Positions 25,310 through 33,092 of a DNA stretch of 64,000 bases are shown here, piece by piece. A model generated the notes under the pieces. That model had not been told where the DNA came from and made no database searches. It saw only the letters and a list, made by a program, of their open reading frames with translations. Position numbers and translations under genes: made by a program. This stretch comes from Methylacidiphilum caldifontis (GTDB lineage: Bacteria; Verrucomicrobiota; Verrucomicrobiia; Methylacidiphilales; Methylacidiphilaceae): assembly GCF_017310505.1 (NCBI RefSeq), contig NZ_CP065957.1:1364001-1428000 (forward strand), read 5' to 3'. Position 1 is the first letter of the stretch, and the number at the start of each line of letters is the position of its first letter.

Positions 25310-26200
25310 ATGACCATTGAAATGTTAGAAAAAGAATCCAATTTTTATGCCCGCTTTTTTTCATCCCTCGTTCTGTGGGGTGTTCTCCTTTTTGTTATCT
25401 TATATGGTTTGAAAATCATCGAGATGATCATCTTTACTTTTTTTGGAGTATTGGCCTTGGAAGAGTTTTATCGGATGCAACAGGTCAAAGGCAATAGAGT
25501 ATTTCGAACTGCGGGACTGACTGCTGCCTTTTGTCTTTATATTGGTATTTGGTTTTTTTGGAATTTTCTACCTAACGGATCCACTTTATATTATTTTTTC
25601 GAACAGGTACTCTATTTTGCGTTTATAGCCAGCCTTTTTTCCCTTGTTATTTGGAACTGGGACATATTGGAAAATCCAGTATCATCAATAGCGTTGACTC
25701 TTTTAGGATTTTTTTATGTAGCCTTTCTTTTTAGTTTTCTTGAGCGGATTTCTTTTTGCAAGGGCCTTCCCTTTAATGCTGATGCAGCTCTTTTTTACGT
25801 TATAGCGGTGACAAAACTCAGCGATACAGGCGCTTTTCTAATAGGGAAAAACTTCGGACGACGGTTTCTACTTCCCCATATTAGTCCCAAAAAAACATGG
25901 GAAGGATTGGGCGGAGGCATTCTTTTTTCCTTTTTAGCTGGGATAATGTTACCCTTTGGATTTTCTAGTTTTTTTAAAGGGTTTCCCTATGCCGACTCTA
26001 TTTTATTAAGCGTGGTTATAGGTATAGTAGGAGCGATTGGAGATTTGGCTAAAAGCACTGTCAAAAGAGATGCTCATGTCAAGGATTCGGGTCATGTTAT
26101 TCCCGGGATTGGGGGGATATTAGACCTCATTGATAGTCTTCTTTTAAGTGCACCTTTGTTTTATTTTTATTGTATTTTGAGATACCACATATTGCCCTAA
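25310..26200 (+). CDS. cdsA: Phosphatidate cytidylyltransferase (CDP-diglyceride synthetase)
   Basis: Integral membrane enzyme that makes CDP-diacylglycerol from phosphatidic acid and CTP. Hydrophobic segments recur from about residue 18 to 165 and again near 205-240. The CTP/metal signature is complete: GDLAKSTVKRDAHVKDSGHVIPGIGGILDLIDS near 245-280. ISPKKTWEGLGGG precedes it. Its product is the substrate for PssA two genes downstream, so the order uppS-cdsA-psd-pssA groups the phosphatidylethanolamine route together. Confidence 0.94.
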   Translation: MTIEMLEKESNFYARFFSSLVLWGVLLFVILYGLKIIEMIIFTFFGVLALEEFYRMQQVKGNRVFRTAGLTAAFCLYIGIWFFWNFLPNGSTLYYFFEQVLYFAFIASLFSLVIWNWDILENPVSSIALTLLGFFYVAFLFSFLERISFCKGLPFNADAALFYVIAVTKLSDTGAFLIGKNFGRRFLLPHISPKKTWEGLGGGILFSFLAGIMLPFGFSSFFKGFPYADSILLSVVIGIVGAIGDLAKSTVKRDAHVKDSGHVIPGIGGILDLIDSLLLSAPLFYFYCILRYHILP

Positions 26201-26221
26201 TTTCTTTGTAAAAAGAAAAAA

Positions 26222-26869
26222 ATGAAACTACCCCTTCTTTTGCGTGAAGCCTCTTTTTTGGCTTTAATCCTAGCGGCTCTTTCTATTCTTTTTTTGATGT
26301 TGCCTTATAAATCTGCAAAAGTTATAGGATTTCTTTTCTTATTAAGTTTTTCTTTTCTTTTTTACTTCTTTAGAGATCCCCAAAGAGCTATTCCGACGAA
26401 CCCTCATTATATTTTAGCTCCTGCAGATGGTAAAATCGTAGAAGTCAAAATCGAAGAAAAGTCTCCTTTTTTTGAAGGCAAGGCAAAAAAGATCTCCATA
26501 TTTCTTTCAATTTTTGATGTTCATGTCAACCGTTCTCCTGTTAGGGGTAAGCTTATAAAGAAAGAGTACTCTAGGGGAACTTTTTTGGATGCTCGCAATC
26601 CTCTTTCATCTGAAAAGAATGAAAGACAAGATTGGTGGATAGAAACCCCAGAAGGCTATATTGTAGGAGTAAGGCAGATTGCAGGTTTTATTGCTAGGCG
26701 GTTGGTTTCTTGGAAAGAAATAGGACAAAGGGTTGATGCAGGAGAAAAAATAGGAATGATAAAGTTTGGTTCTAGAACGGAGCTCTATTTGCCTGATGTT
26801 TGTAGGCTAGAAGTAAAGATCGGGGATAGAGTGGAAGCAGGAAAATCAGTTGTAGCGAAATGGCCATGA
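26222..26869 (+). CDS. psd: Phosphatidylserine decarboxylase, short (archaeal-type) form
   Basis: Psd decarboxylates phosphatidylserine to phosphatidylethanolamine with a self-made pyruvoyl group. The proenzyme self-cleaves at Gly183-Ser184 within MIKFGSRTELYLP, which replaces the LGST motif of E. coli. The catalytic D69 (APADGKI) and H101 (FDVHVNR) are seen. Two hydrophobic N-terminal segments (about 9-27 and 33-50) anchor it. At 215 aa it belongs to the short Psd group common in archaea and many non-enteric bacteria. It follows cdsA by 21 bases and overlaps pssA by 10 bases, suggesting co-translation. Confidence 0.93.
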   Translation: MKLPLLLREASFLALILAALSILFLMLPYKSAKVIGFLFLLSFSFLFYFFRDPQRAIPTNPHYILAPADGKIVEVKIEEKSPFFEGKAKKISIFLSIFDVHVNRSPVRGKLIKKEYSRGTFLDARNPLSSEKNERQDWWIETPEGYIVGVRQIAGFIARRLVSWKEIGQRVDAGEKIGMIKFGSRTELYLPDVCRLEVKIGDRVEAGKSVVAKWP

Positions 26870-27747
26870 ACAATTGGGATCCTCAAAAAAATGAAAAAAT
26901 TTATCTTTTGCCTAATCTTTTGACAGCTGGAAACTTGATTTGCGGTTTTCTTGCTATTCTAAAAATCCTGGAAGGAAGCATTCTGAGGGATAGTGATTCG
27001 GCAGGTTGGATTCATACCTATGAAAACAGCCTTAATTTTATTTTAGCGGCCTTTGTCTTTGATGTTTTGGATGGTAGGCTCGCTCGGTTTGGCGGAAAAG
27101 AAAGCATGTTTGGTAGGGAATTTGATTCCTTAGCTGATCTGATCTCTTTTGGTGTTGCCCCCGCATTGCTTGTGTTTGAAATTGTGTTGTATCAATTTCC
27201 CCATAAGATAGGCTGGATTGTAGCTTCCATCTATCTTGTATGCGGTGCTTTAAGGCTGGCTCGATTCAATGTTCTTTCCACTCAATATAAGGGAACTAAC
27301 CTGGAATTTACAGGCTTTCCAATTCCTGCCGCAGCTGGTCTTGTCTGTTCAATCACTTTGCTTATGCTCTATTTTTATGAAACAGATAGGGAGCTTGAAA
27401 AAGGATGGGGAAAGTATATTTTGGTCATTTTGTTGCTTTTCCTATCAATGATGATGTTTAGCAAGAATCTCTATCCCAGTTTTAAAGGGATTACTTGGAA
27501 AACAAAATGGACAGTGCCCAAGTTTTTATTTGTGGTTTCCATTCTAGGATTGACGATAGTTTATTATAAATGGATGTTGGCGATTGATTTTTTAGGATAT
27601 CTTTTGTATGGCTTTTTTAGACCGTTTATTTCGAAACCCTTGAGAAAAGCTATCGAAGAGGAGGGGGAGGAAGAAGAAGAGGATGAAGAAAAGAGTGAGC
27701 CGAAAAAAACACTTGAAGTCGATTCAGAAAAAGGAAAATTCAGATAA
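26860..27747 (+). CDS. pssA: CDP-diacylglycerol-serine O-phosphatidyltransferase
   Basis: Membrane enzyme that joins serine to CDP-diacylglycerol, giving phosphatidylserine, the substrate of the overlapping psd. The CDP-alcohol phosphotransferase motif is complete: DVLDGRLARFGGKESMFGREFDSLAD (D-G-x2-A-R-x8-G-x3-D-x3-D). YLLPNLLTAGNLICGFLAI at the N terminus is typical for PssA. Eight or so hydrophobic segments are expected. The last ~35 residues are a striking acidic, lysine-flanked tail (EEEGEEEEEDEEKSEPKK) after the final membrane segment, not usual in the family. The gene ends 92 bases before tRNA-Tyr. Confidence 0.92.
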   Translation: MAMNNWDPQKNEKIYLLPNLLTAGNLICGFLAILKILEGSILRDSDSAGWIHTYENSLNFILAAFVFDVLDGRLARFGGKESMFGREFDSLADLISFGVAPALLVFEIVLYQFPHKIGWIVASIYLVCGALRLARFNVLSTQYKGTNLEFTGFPIPAAAGLVCSITLLMLYFYETDRELEKGWGKYILVILLLFLSMMMFSKNLYPSFKGITWKTKWTVPKFLFVVSILGLTIVYYKWMLAIDFLGYLLYGFFRPFISKPLRKAIEEEGEEEEEDEEKSEPKKTLEVDSEKGKFR

Positions 27748-27839
27748 AATTTGTTGTTTTTGATAGCCAAGAAATTTATGGTGTGACCTTTAATGAATTT
27801 TGAAAGAGAGCATAACGCTTTTTGTGAGTTTTTTAAGGT

Positions 27840-27923
27840 GGGCAGATACCCAAGTGGCCAACGGGGGCAGACTGTAAATCTGCTGGCTTTACGCCTTCGC
27901 TGGTTCGAATCCAGCTCTGCCCA
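27840..27923 (+). tRNA. tRNA-Tyr (anticodon GTA)
   Basis: GGGCAGA at 27840 pairs with TCTGCCC at 27916-27922, followed by discriminator A. The anticodon arm CAGACTGTAAATCTG has anticodon GTA. The long variable arm of a type II tRNA (GCTGGCTTTACGCCTTCG) is present, and the T arm contains GGTTCGAATCC. The 3' CCA is not encoded, in contrast to tRNA-Pro in this window. A T6 run follows directly and may help termination. Confidence 0.95.
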
Positions 27924-27996
27924 ATTTTTTAGACTCTCTTTATTGACATATACGGACATTTCCTTAAGCTAATAACAAAAAAATAAGGTAATTGCT

Positions 27997-29181
27997 TTGA
28001 GTGTTTCCCATCGAGATTTTGTTTCTCCAGGGAAAGGTTGTTGGGCATCAGTATCCGATAGGGATTGGAACGATTGGCATTGGCAGCTGAAAAACCGCAT
28101 ACATTCCCTTGATCAAATTAAAAAACTTCTATTTTTAAGTCCCGAAGAACGTCGCGGATTAATGTTCGCTGCAAAAGAAAAGCTCGCCTTTTCCCTTACT
28201 CCTTATTTTTTCAATCTTATTGATCCCCACAATCCCAACTGCCCGATCCGTCGTCAGGTTATACCCAGGTCCGAAGAATTAGTGAGTATGTCCTATGAAA
28301 TGATGGATCCCTGTGGTGAAGATAAAGACATGGTAGCTCCAGGGCTTGTGCATCGTTATCCAGATAGGGTTCTTCTTTTGGTTACGGATAGGTGTGCATC
28401 CTACTGTCGGTATTGTACCAGGAGCCGAATTGTCAGTGGAGTGGGAGGACAGAAACTTGAAACAGATGACAAATTGCCTTTCGATTATCTGAAAAATCAT
28501 CCAGAGATAAGAGATGTCCTCATTTCTGGTGGTGATCCCCTGCTTCTTTCGGATGCACGATTAGAAAGGATCCTCAGGCAGTTAAGAGAAATACCTCACA
28601 TTGAAATTGTCAGAATAGGCAGTCGCATCCCTATCTTTCTTCCGCAGAGGATAACCGATAATCTATGCAAAATTTTGAAAACTTATCATCCTTTATGGCT
28701 TAATATTCATTCCAATCATCCTAAGGAGTTGACTTTGGAAGCTAAAACTGCACTTGAAAAATTAGCTGATGCGGGAATCCCTCTAGGGAATCAATCGGTT
28801 CTTTTGAAAGGAGTCAATGATGACCATCAGGTCATTTTAGAACTGCTAACAAAACTTATCCGCTGTCGTGTAAGACCCTATTATCTCTATCAATGTGATC
28901 TTATCCAGGGAACACACCATTTTCGCGTTCCCATTAAAAGAGGTTTGGAGATAATGCAAAGACTTAGAGGTTTCACTACCGGTTTTGCCGTACCGCAATA
29001 TGTCGTAGATGGGCCAGGAGGAGGGGGAAAAATTCCGTTGAATCCCGACTATGTCATAGGATATTATGAGGATAAAGTGTTGTTACGTAATTATGAAGGC
29101 AAAATATTTTCCTATCCCGTGGGTCAAAATAATGCCAAAGGAGAGGAAAACTATGATAGGCAATCCGAAGCGGGGGTTTAA
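27997..29181 (+). CDS. KamA-family radical SAM aminomutase (lysine 2,3-aminomutase-like)
   Basis: The radical SAM cluster motif is CASYCRYCTRSR near residue 135. It is preceded by DRVLLLVTDR and followed by DVLISGGDPLLLSDARLERILRQLREIPHIEIVRIGSR, the SAM-binding GGDP block. N-terminal DWNDWHWQLKNRI is the KamA opening. YYLYQCDLIQGTHHFRV and VDGPGGGGKIPLNPDYVIGY, containing PLP-binding or substrate-loop segments, close the protein. Members convert alpha- to beta-lysine for osmolyte, antibiotic or elongation factor P use. Here no efp, epmA or beta-lysine acetyltransferase is next to it, so the role is open. The TTG start is supported by AAGG about ten bases before. Confidence 0.88.
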   Translation: MSVSHRDFVSPGKGCWASVSDRDWNDWHWQLKNRIHSLDQIKKLLFLSPEERRGLMFAAKEKLAFSLTPYFFNLIDPHNPNCPIRRQVIPRSEELVSMSYEMMDPCGEDKDMVAPGLVHRYPDRVLLLVTDRCASYCRYCTRSRIVSGVGGQKLETDDKLPFDYLKNHPEIRDVLISGGDPLLLSDARLERILRQLREIPHIEIVRIGSRIPIFLPQRITDNLCKILKTYHPLWLNIHSNHPKELTLEAKTALEKLADAGIPLGNQSVLLKGVNDDHQVILELLTKLIRCRVRPYYLYQCDLIQGTHHFRVPIKRGLEIMQRLRGFTTGFAVPQYVVDGPGGGGKIPLNPDYVIGYYEDKVLLRNYEGKIFSYPVGQNNAKGEENYDRQSEAGV

Positions 29182-29213
29182 AATCGTAAGTTATAGATCG
29201 GACTAGTTTTATC

Positions 29214-30413
29214 ATGTCTTTGGAGCCGACTCCTTTTGCTGGCAAAGTGTATTTATTAAAAGAGGGAAAGCACAGGATTTTAGAAGGTCATGTCTGGATA
29301 TATCGAACCGAGATTGATCATTACGATCGGCATATTAAAGATGGGGATGTCGTAGAGGTTATTTCTGCCAGCGGTCAGAGCTTGGGTGTGGGCATATGGA
29401 ATAGTCAATCCCAAATTTCTGTACGGATTTATGCTAGAGAAAGGCTTCCTTTAAATAAGGAGATTATCTATTCTTTTTTAACCAAGGCTTTTAGTTACAG
29501 AGAAAAGCTTTTTCAGGCTAAAGATAGAAATGCCTACAGGCTATTTTGGTCTGAATCGGATGGATTCCCCGGGTTAGTGATAGACAAATATGCGGATTGG
29601 TACGTCGTTCAATTGCTGACTTCTGGAGCTGATCTTAAACGCAATGAAGTCATAGAAGTCTTGAAAGAGATCACCAAAAGTTCAAATATAATCCTTCGCA
29701 ATGATGCTCCTGTAAGGCTTCTTGAAGGGTTGCCTTTGGGAAAAGAATGTTTGGGCAAAGACATTCCTGCTCTTTATTCGGTTTGTATTGAGGGGATTCC
29801 AATTTTAGTCGATCTTCTTAATGGGCAAAAAACGGGTTTATATTTAGACCAGGCTGCAAACTACAAACTCATTTCGCAGATAGCAAAGGGCAAAAGGGTG
29901 CTTGATTGTTTTTCTTATCAGGGATTATTTTCGATATTTTGTGCTCAACAAGGAGCACAAAGTTGTGTAGCAGTAGATCAGTCTAGAACAGCGGTCGATA
30001 TAGGGAAAGAAAATGCCTCTCGGCTTGGATTGAAAATTGAATGGGTCTGTGAAAATGCTTTCGATTGGCTTAGAAAAAAAGAAAGAGAAAGGGAAAAATT
30101 TGATTTGGTCATCCTTGATCCTCCCTCTTTTACAAAAACAAAAGCCCAAAAAGATTCGGCTTTCCGTGGATATCATGAAATTCATTTGCGTGCCTTAAGA
30201 TTACTCGACTCTGGAGGTTTTTTGGCTAGCTTTTGTTGTTCTCATCACATTACGATGGAAGAATGGAAGGAGTTAATCTCTAGAGCTTGTTGGGAAACAA
30301 GCTCAAGGCTTCGTTATTTGGGCTGTTTACCGCAAAGTCCAGATCATCCTATTCTTTTCAATATCCCTGAAACTGAGTATCTCAAAGGAGTTCTTGCTCA
30401 GAAAATCGATTAA
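29214..30413 (+). CDS. RlmI-like rRNA (cytosine-C5) methyltransferase
   Basis: Two regions are seen: an N-terminal PUA-type domain (VYLLKEGKHRILEGHVWIYRTEID, residues about 8-85), and a class I methyltransferase domain with LDCFSYQGLFSIFCAQQGA as the SAM loop near 230-250, ALDQSRTAV-like acidic strand AVDQSRTAV, and the catalytic VILDPPSFTKTK. The DPPSF motif and layout fit the RlmI/YccW group that makes m5C1962 in 23S rRNA. Final SFCCSHHIT contains the conserved Cys-Cys/Ser. Length 399 aa. It starts 32 bases after the KamA-like gene and may share its transcript. Confidence 0.88.
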   Translation: MSLEPTPFAGKVYLLKEGKHRILEGHVWIYRTEIDHYDRHIKDGDVVEVISASGQSLGVGIWNSQSQISVRIYARERLPLNKEIIYSFLTKAFSYREKLFQAKDRNAYRLFWSESDGFPGLVIDKYADWYVVQLLTSGADLKRNEVIEVLKEITKSSNIILRNDAPVRLLEGLPLGKECLGKDIPALYSVCIEGIPILVDLLNGQKTGLYLDQAANYKLISQIAKGKRVLDCFSYQGLFSIFCAQQGAQSCVAVDQSRTAVDIGKENASRLGLKIEWVCENAFDWLRKKEREREKFDLVILDPPSFTKTKAQKDSAFRGYHEIHLRALRLLDSGGFLASFCCSHHITMEEWKELISRACWETSSRLRYLGCLPQSPDHPILFNIPETEYLKGVLAQKID

Positions 30414-30632
30414 TACAGCTCTTGCAGATACAAAACTAAGATGGTCTAGGTCGGCTGAATTTTGACAAATCCATAATAGAATCCTTAGCCTTTTGTCTGT
30501 GTTATAGAATAATCCCTAAAGCCAGTTTAGAAAATAAACAGGTTGTTTTTGAAAAAAATAAAGCTTAGTATTAAAATACACAAGCCTATTTCTGGATTTC
30601 TTCAAACATTAAATCAACAAAAGAGGTTATCA

Positions 30633-33065
30633 ATGAATCTCATGTCTCATTCCTCTGATAAGCAAAACGCTTTGATACTGTGGTTTGATGAAATAACCCT
30701 TGAAGATGTTCCCCTTGTAGGGGGTAAAAATGCTTCTCTTGGAGAGATGTATTCCCGTCTTTCTTCTAAAGGTATAAAAGTTCCTCATGGTTTTGCTACA
30801 ACCACCAAGGCCTACCGGTTTTTCCTGTCTGAAAACAAGATTGAAGGAGAAATATCTCATATCCTTTCGGAATTAAATCCACACGACCTGGAGAGTTTAA
30901 GAGAGAAAGGAAGGAAAATCCGCTCTCTAATCATAGATTGTCCCTTACCCAAAGAGCTTGAAAAAGAAATATTGGATGCCTACTCGCAACTTAGCAAGGA
31001 AGCGAACCTCAAAGCCGTAGATGTAGCCGTACGTTCAAGTGCCACAGCTGAAGATCTTCCGGGTGCCAGTTTTGCTGGCCAGCAAGAGACTTATTTGAAT
31101 ATCAGGGGAAAAGATAACCTTTTGTATTCAATCAAAAAATGCTTTGCCTCCTTGTTCACCGATAGGGCTATTTCTTACAGGACAGATATGGGGTTTGAAC
31201 ATTCCAAAGTAGCTCTATCTGTGGGGGTACAGCGAATGGTTAGGTCGGATCTTGCTTGTTCAGGAGTGATGTTTTCGATAGACACTGAATCTGGATTTAG
31301 TAATGCCGTACTCATCAATGCTTCTTATGGATTGGGAGAAAATATCGTACAAGGAATTGTTAATCCTGACGAATACTATGTTTTCAAACCCACCTTGATG
31401 AAAGGATATAAGCCAATCTTACAGAAAAGGTTAGGCGGCAAGGAAATCAAACTTGTTTATGATATCGGGGGTGAAAAAATTGTAAAAAATGTCCCTGTTC
31501 CTCCTGAAGAAAGGAAAAAGTTTTCATTAACCGAGCAAGAAATTTTGACCCTTGCCCGGTGGGCCTGCATTGTTGAAGAACACTATTCGGAGCTCAAAGG
31601 AAGTTTTACACCCATGGATATGGAATGGGCAAAAGATGGATTAACAGGTGAGCTTTTCATGCTCCAAGCAAGGCCAGAAACAGTGTATAGGGGCCAGCTA
31701 CGCAATTATATTGAGTTTTACCGGCTAAAAGGCAAAGGTCGCGTTCTGGTCGAAGGAAGGAGTGTTGGAGATAAAATTGCTCATGGGAAAATAAAGGTAA
31801 TTAGGAATATTGGACAGATTGACCAGTTTAAAGAGGGAGAAATCCTTGTTACCGAAAAGACAGATCCTGATTGGGAGCCCATCATGAAAAAGGCAAAAGC
31901 GATTGTGACCAATCGTGGAGGCAGGACCTGTCATGCAGCGATTGTTAGCCGGGAATTAGGTGTTCCGGCTATCGTAGGGACCGAAAATGCAACAGAAATC
32001 CTCAAAGACGGTATGACTGTAACTGTTAGCTGTGCAGAAGGAGAGATTGGAAAAGTCTATGAGGATGAAATTCCTTTTGAGATCGAAAAGGTCAATCTTA
32101 AGGAAATTCCTCGCCCTCGAACAAAGATCATGATGAATGTAGGTAATCCTGAAGAGGCTTTTGAGCTTTCCTTTCTTCCCAATGATGGAGTGGGATTAGC
32201 TAGGGAAGAATTTATTTTAACCAATTATGTCAGAATCCATCCCATGGCGTTGGTCCATTTCGATAAACTCAGGGAAGGGGAAGATAAGGAAAAAATTAAA
32301 ACGATGACCGAAAATTATCCTCGCAAAACCGATTTTTTTGTAGAAAAGCTGGCCGAAGGCATAGGCATGATCGCGGCGGCATTTTATCCAAAAGATGTGA
32401 TTGTAAGACTTAGCGATTTTAAAACCAACGAATATGCCAACTTGATTGGAGGTGCGGATTTTGAGCCACAGGAACGTAATCCAATGATCGGTTTTAGAGG
32501 GGCATCCCGTTATTATAATCCAAGATATCAAGAAGGATTCGCTTTAGAGTGTCAGGCCATTAAAAAAGTAAGAGAAAGCTTCGGTCTTGTTAACCTTAAG
32601 GTTATGGTTCCTGTCGTGAGGACCGTAGAAGAAGCTAAAAAAGTCATTGCTGAAATGGAAAAAAACGGGCTCAAAAAAGGGGAAAATGGGCTTGAAATCT
32701 ACATGATGTGCGAAATCCCTAGCAATGTTATTCTTGCAGAAGAGTTTTGTGAACTATTCGATGGCTTTTCCATCGGTTCTAACGACTTGACACAATTAGT
32801 TCTTGGATTGGATAGGGATTCAGAAATTGTTGCTTATCTTTATGATGAGCGCAATGAAGCGGTAAAACGAATGATTTCTTCTGTAATTAAGACAGCTAAA
32901 ATGAAAAAAAGAAAAATCGGTATCTGTGGAGAGGCTCCAAGCAATTATCCTGAATTTGCTGAGTTCCTTGTCAAAGAAGGAATTGATAGCTTATCTTTGA
33001 GTGCCGATGCCATCATCAAGACAACTTTAAATATTTTGCAATTAGAAAAAACTCTTTTTGGATAA
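30633..33065 (+). CDS. ppsA: Phosphoenolpyruvate synthase
   Basis: PpsA converts pyruvate and ATP to PEP, AMP and phosphate, a gluconeogenic step. The ATP-grasp N-terminal domain includes LVGGKNASLGEMY and AVRSSATAEDLPGASFAGQQETYLN. The phospho-His domain has TNRGGRTCHAAIVSRELGVPAIVGT. The TIM-barrel PEP-binding domain includes GFRGASRYY, MVPVVRTVEEAKKV and GICGEAPSNYPEFAEFLVKEGIDSLSLS. I use the ATG at 30633 because AGAGG lies six bases before it; a frame open to 30543 would add 30 residues with no family counterpart. Length is then 810 aa. Confidence 0.94.
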   Translation: MNLMSHSSDKQNALILWFDEITLEDVPLVGGKNASLGEMYSRLSSKGIKVPHGFATTTKAYRFFLSENKIEGEISHILSELNPHDLESLREKGRKIRSLIIDCPLPKELEKEILDAYSQLSKEANLKAVDVAVRSSATAEDLPGASFAGQQETYLNIRGKDNLLYSIKKCFASLFTDRAISYRTDMGFEHSKVALSVGVQRMVRSDLACSGVMFSIDTESGFSNAVLINASYGLGENIVQGIVNPDEYYVFKPTLMKGYKPILQKRLGGKEIKLVYDIGGEKIVKNVPVPPEERKKFSLTEQEILTLARWACIVEEHYSELKGSFTPMDMEWAKDGLTGELFMLQARPETVYRGQLRNYIEFYRLKGKGRVLVEGRSVGDKIAHGKIKVIRNIGQIDQFKEGEILVTEKTDPDWEPIMKKAKAIVTNRGGRTCHAAIVSRELGVPAIVGTENATEILKDGMTVTVSCAEGEIGKVYEDEIPFEIEKVNLKEIPRPRTKIMMNVGNPEEAFELSFLPNDGVGLAREEFILTNYVRIHPMALVHFDKLREGEDKEKIKTMTENYPRKTDFFVEKLAEGIGMIAAAFYPKDVIVRLSDFKTNEYANLIGGADFEPQERNPMIGFRGASRYYNPRYQEGFALECQAIKKVRESFGLVNLKVMVPVVRTVEEAKKVIAEMEKNGLKKGENGLEIYMMCEIPSNVILAEEFCELFDGFSIGSNDLTQLVLGLDRDSEIVAYLYDERNEAVKRMISSVIKTAKMKKRKIGICGEAPSNYPEFAEFLVKEGIDSLSLSADAIIKTTLNILQLEKTLFG

Positions 33066-33092
33066 TCAGTTGGTCCAACAATACTTCTGCTG

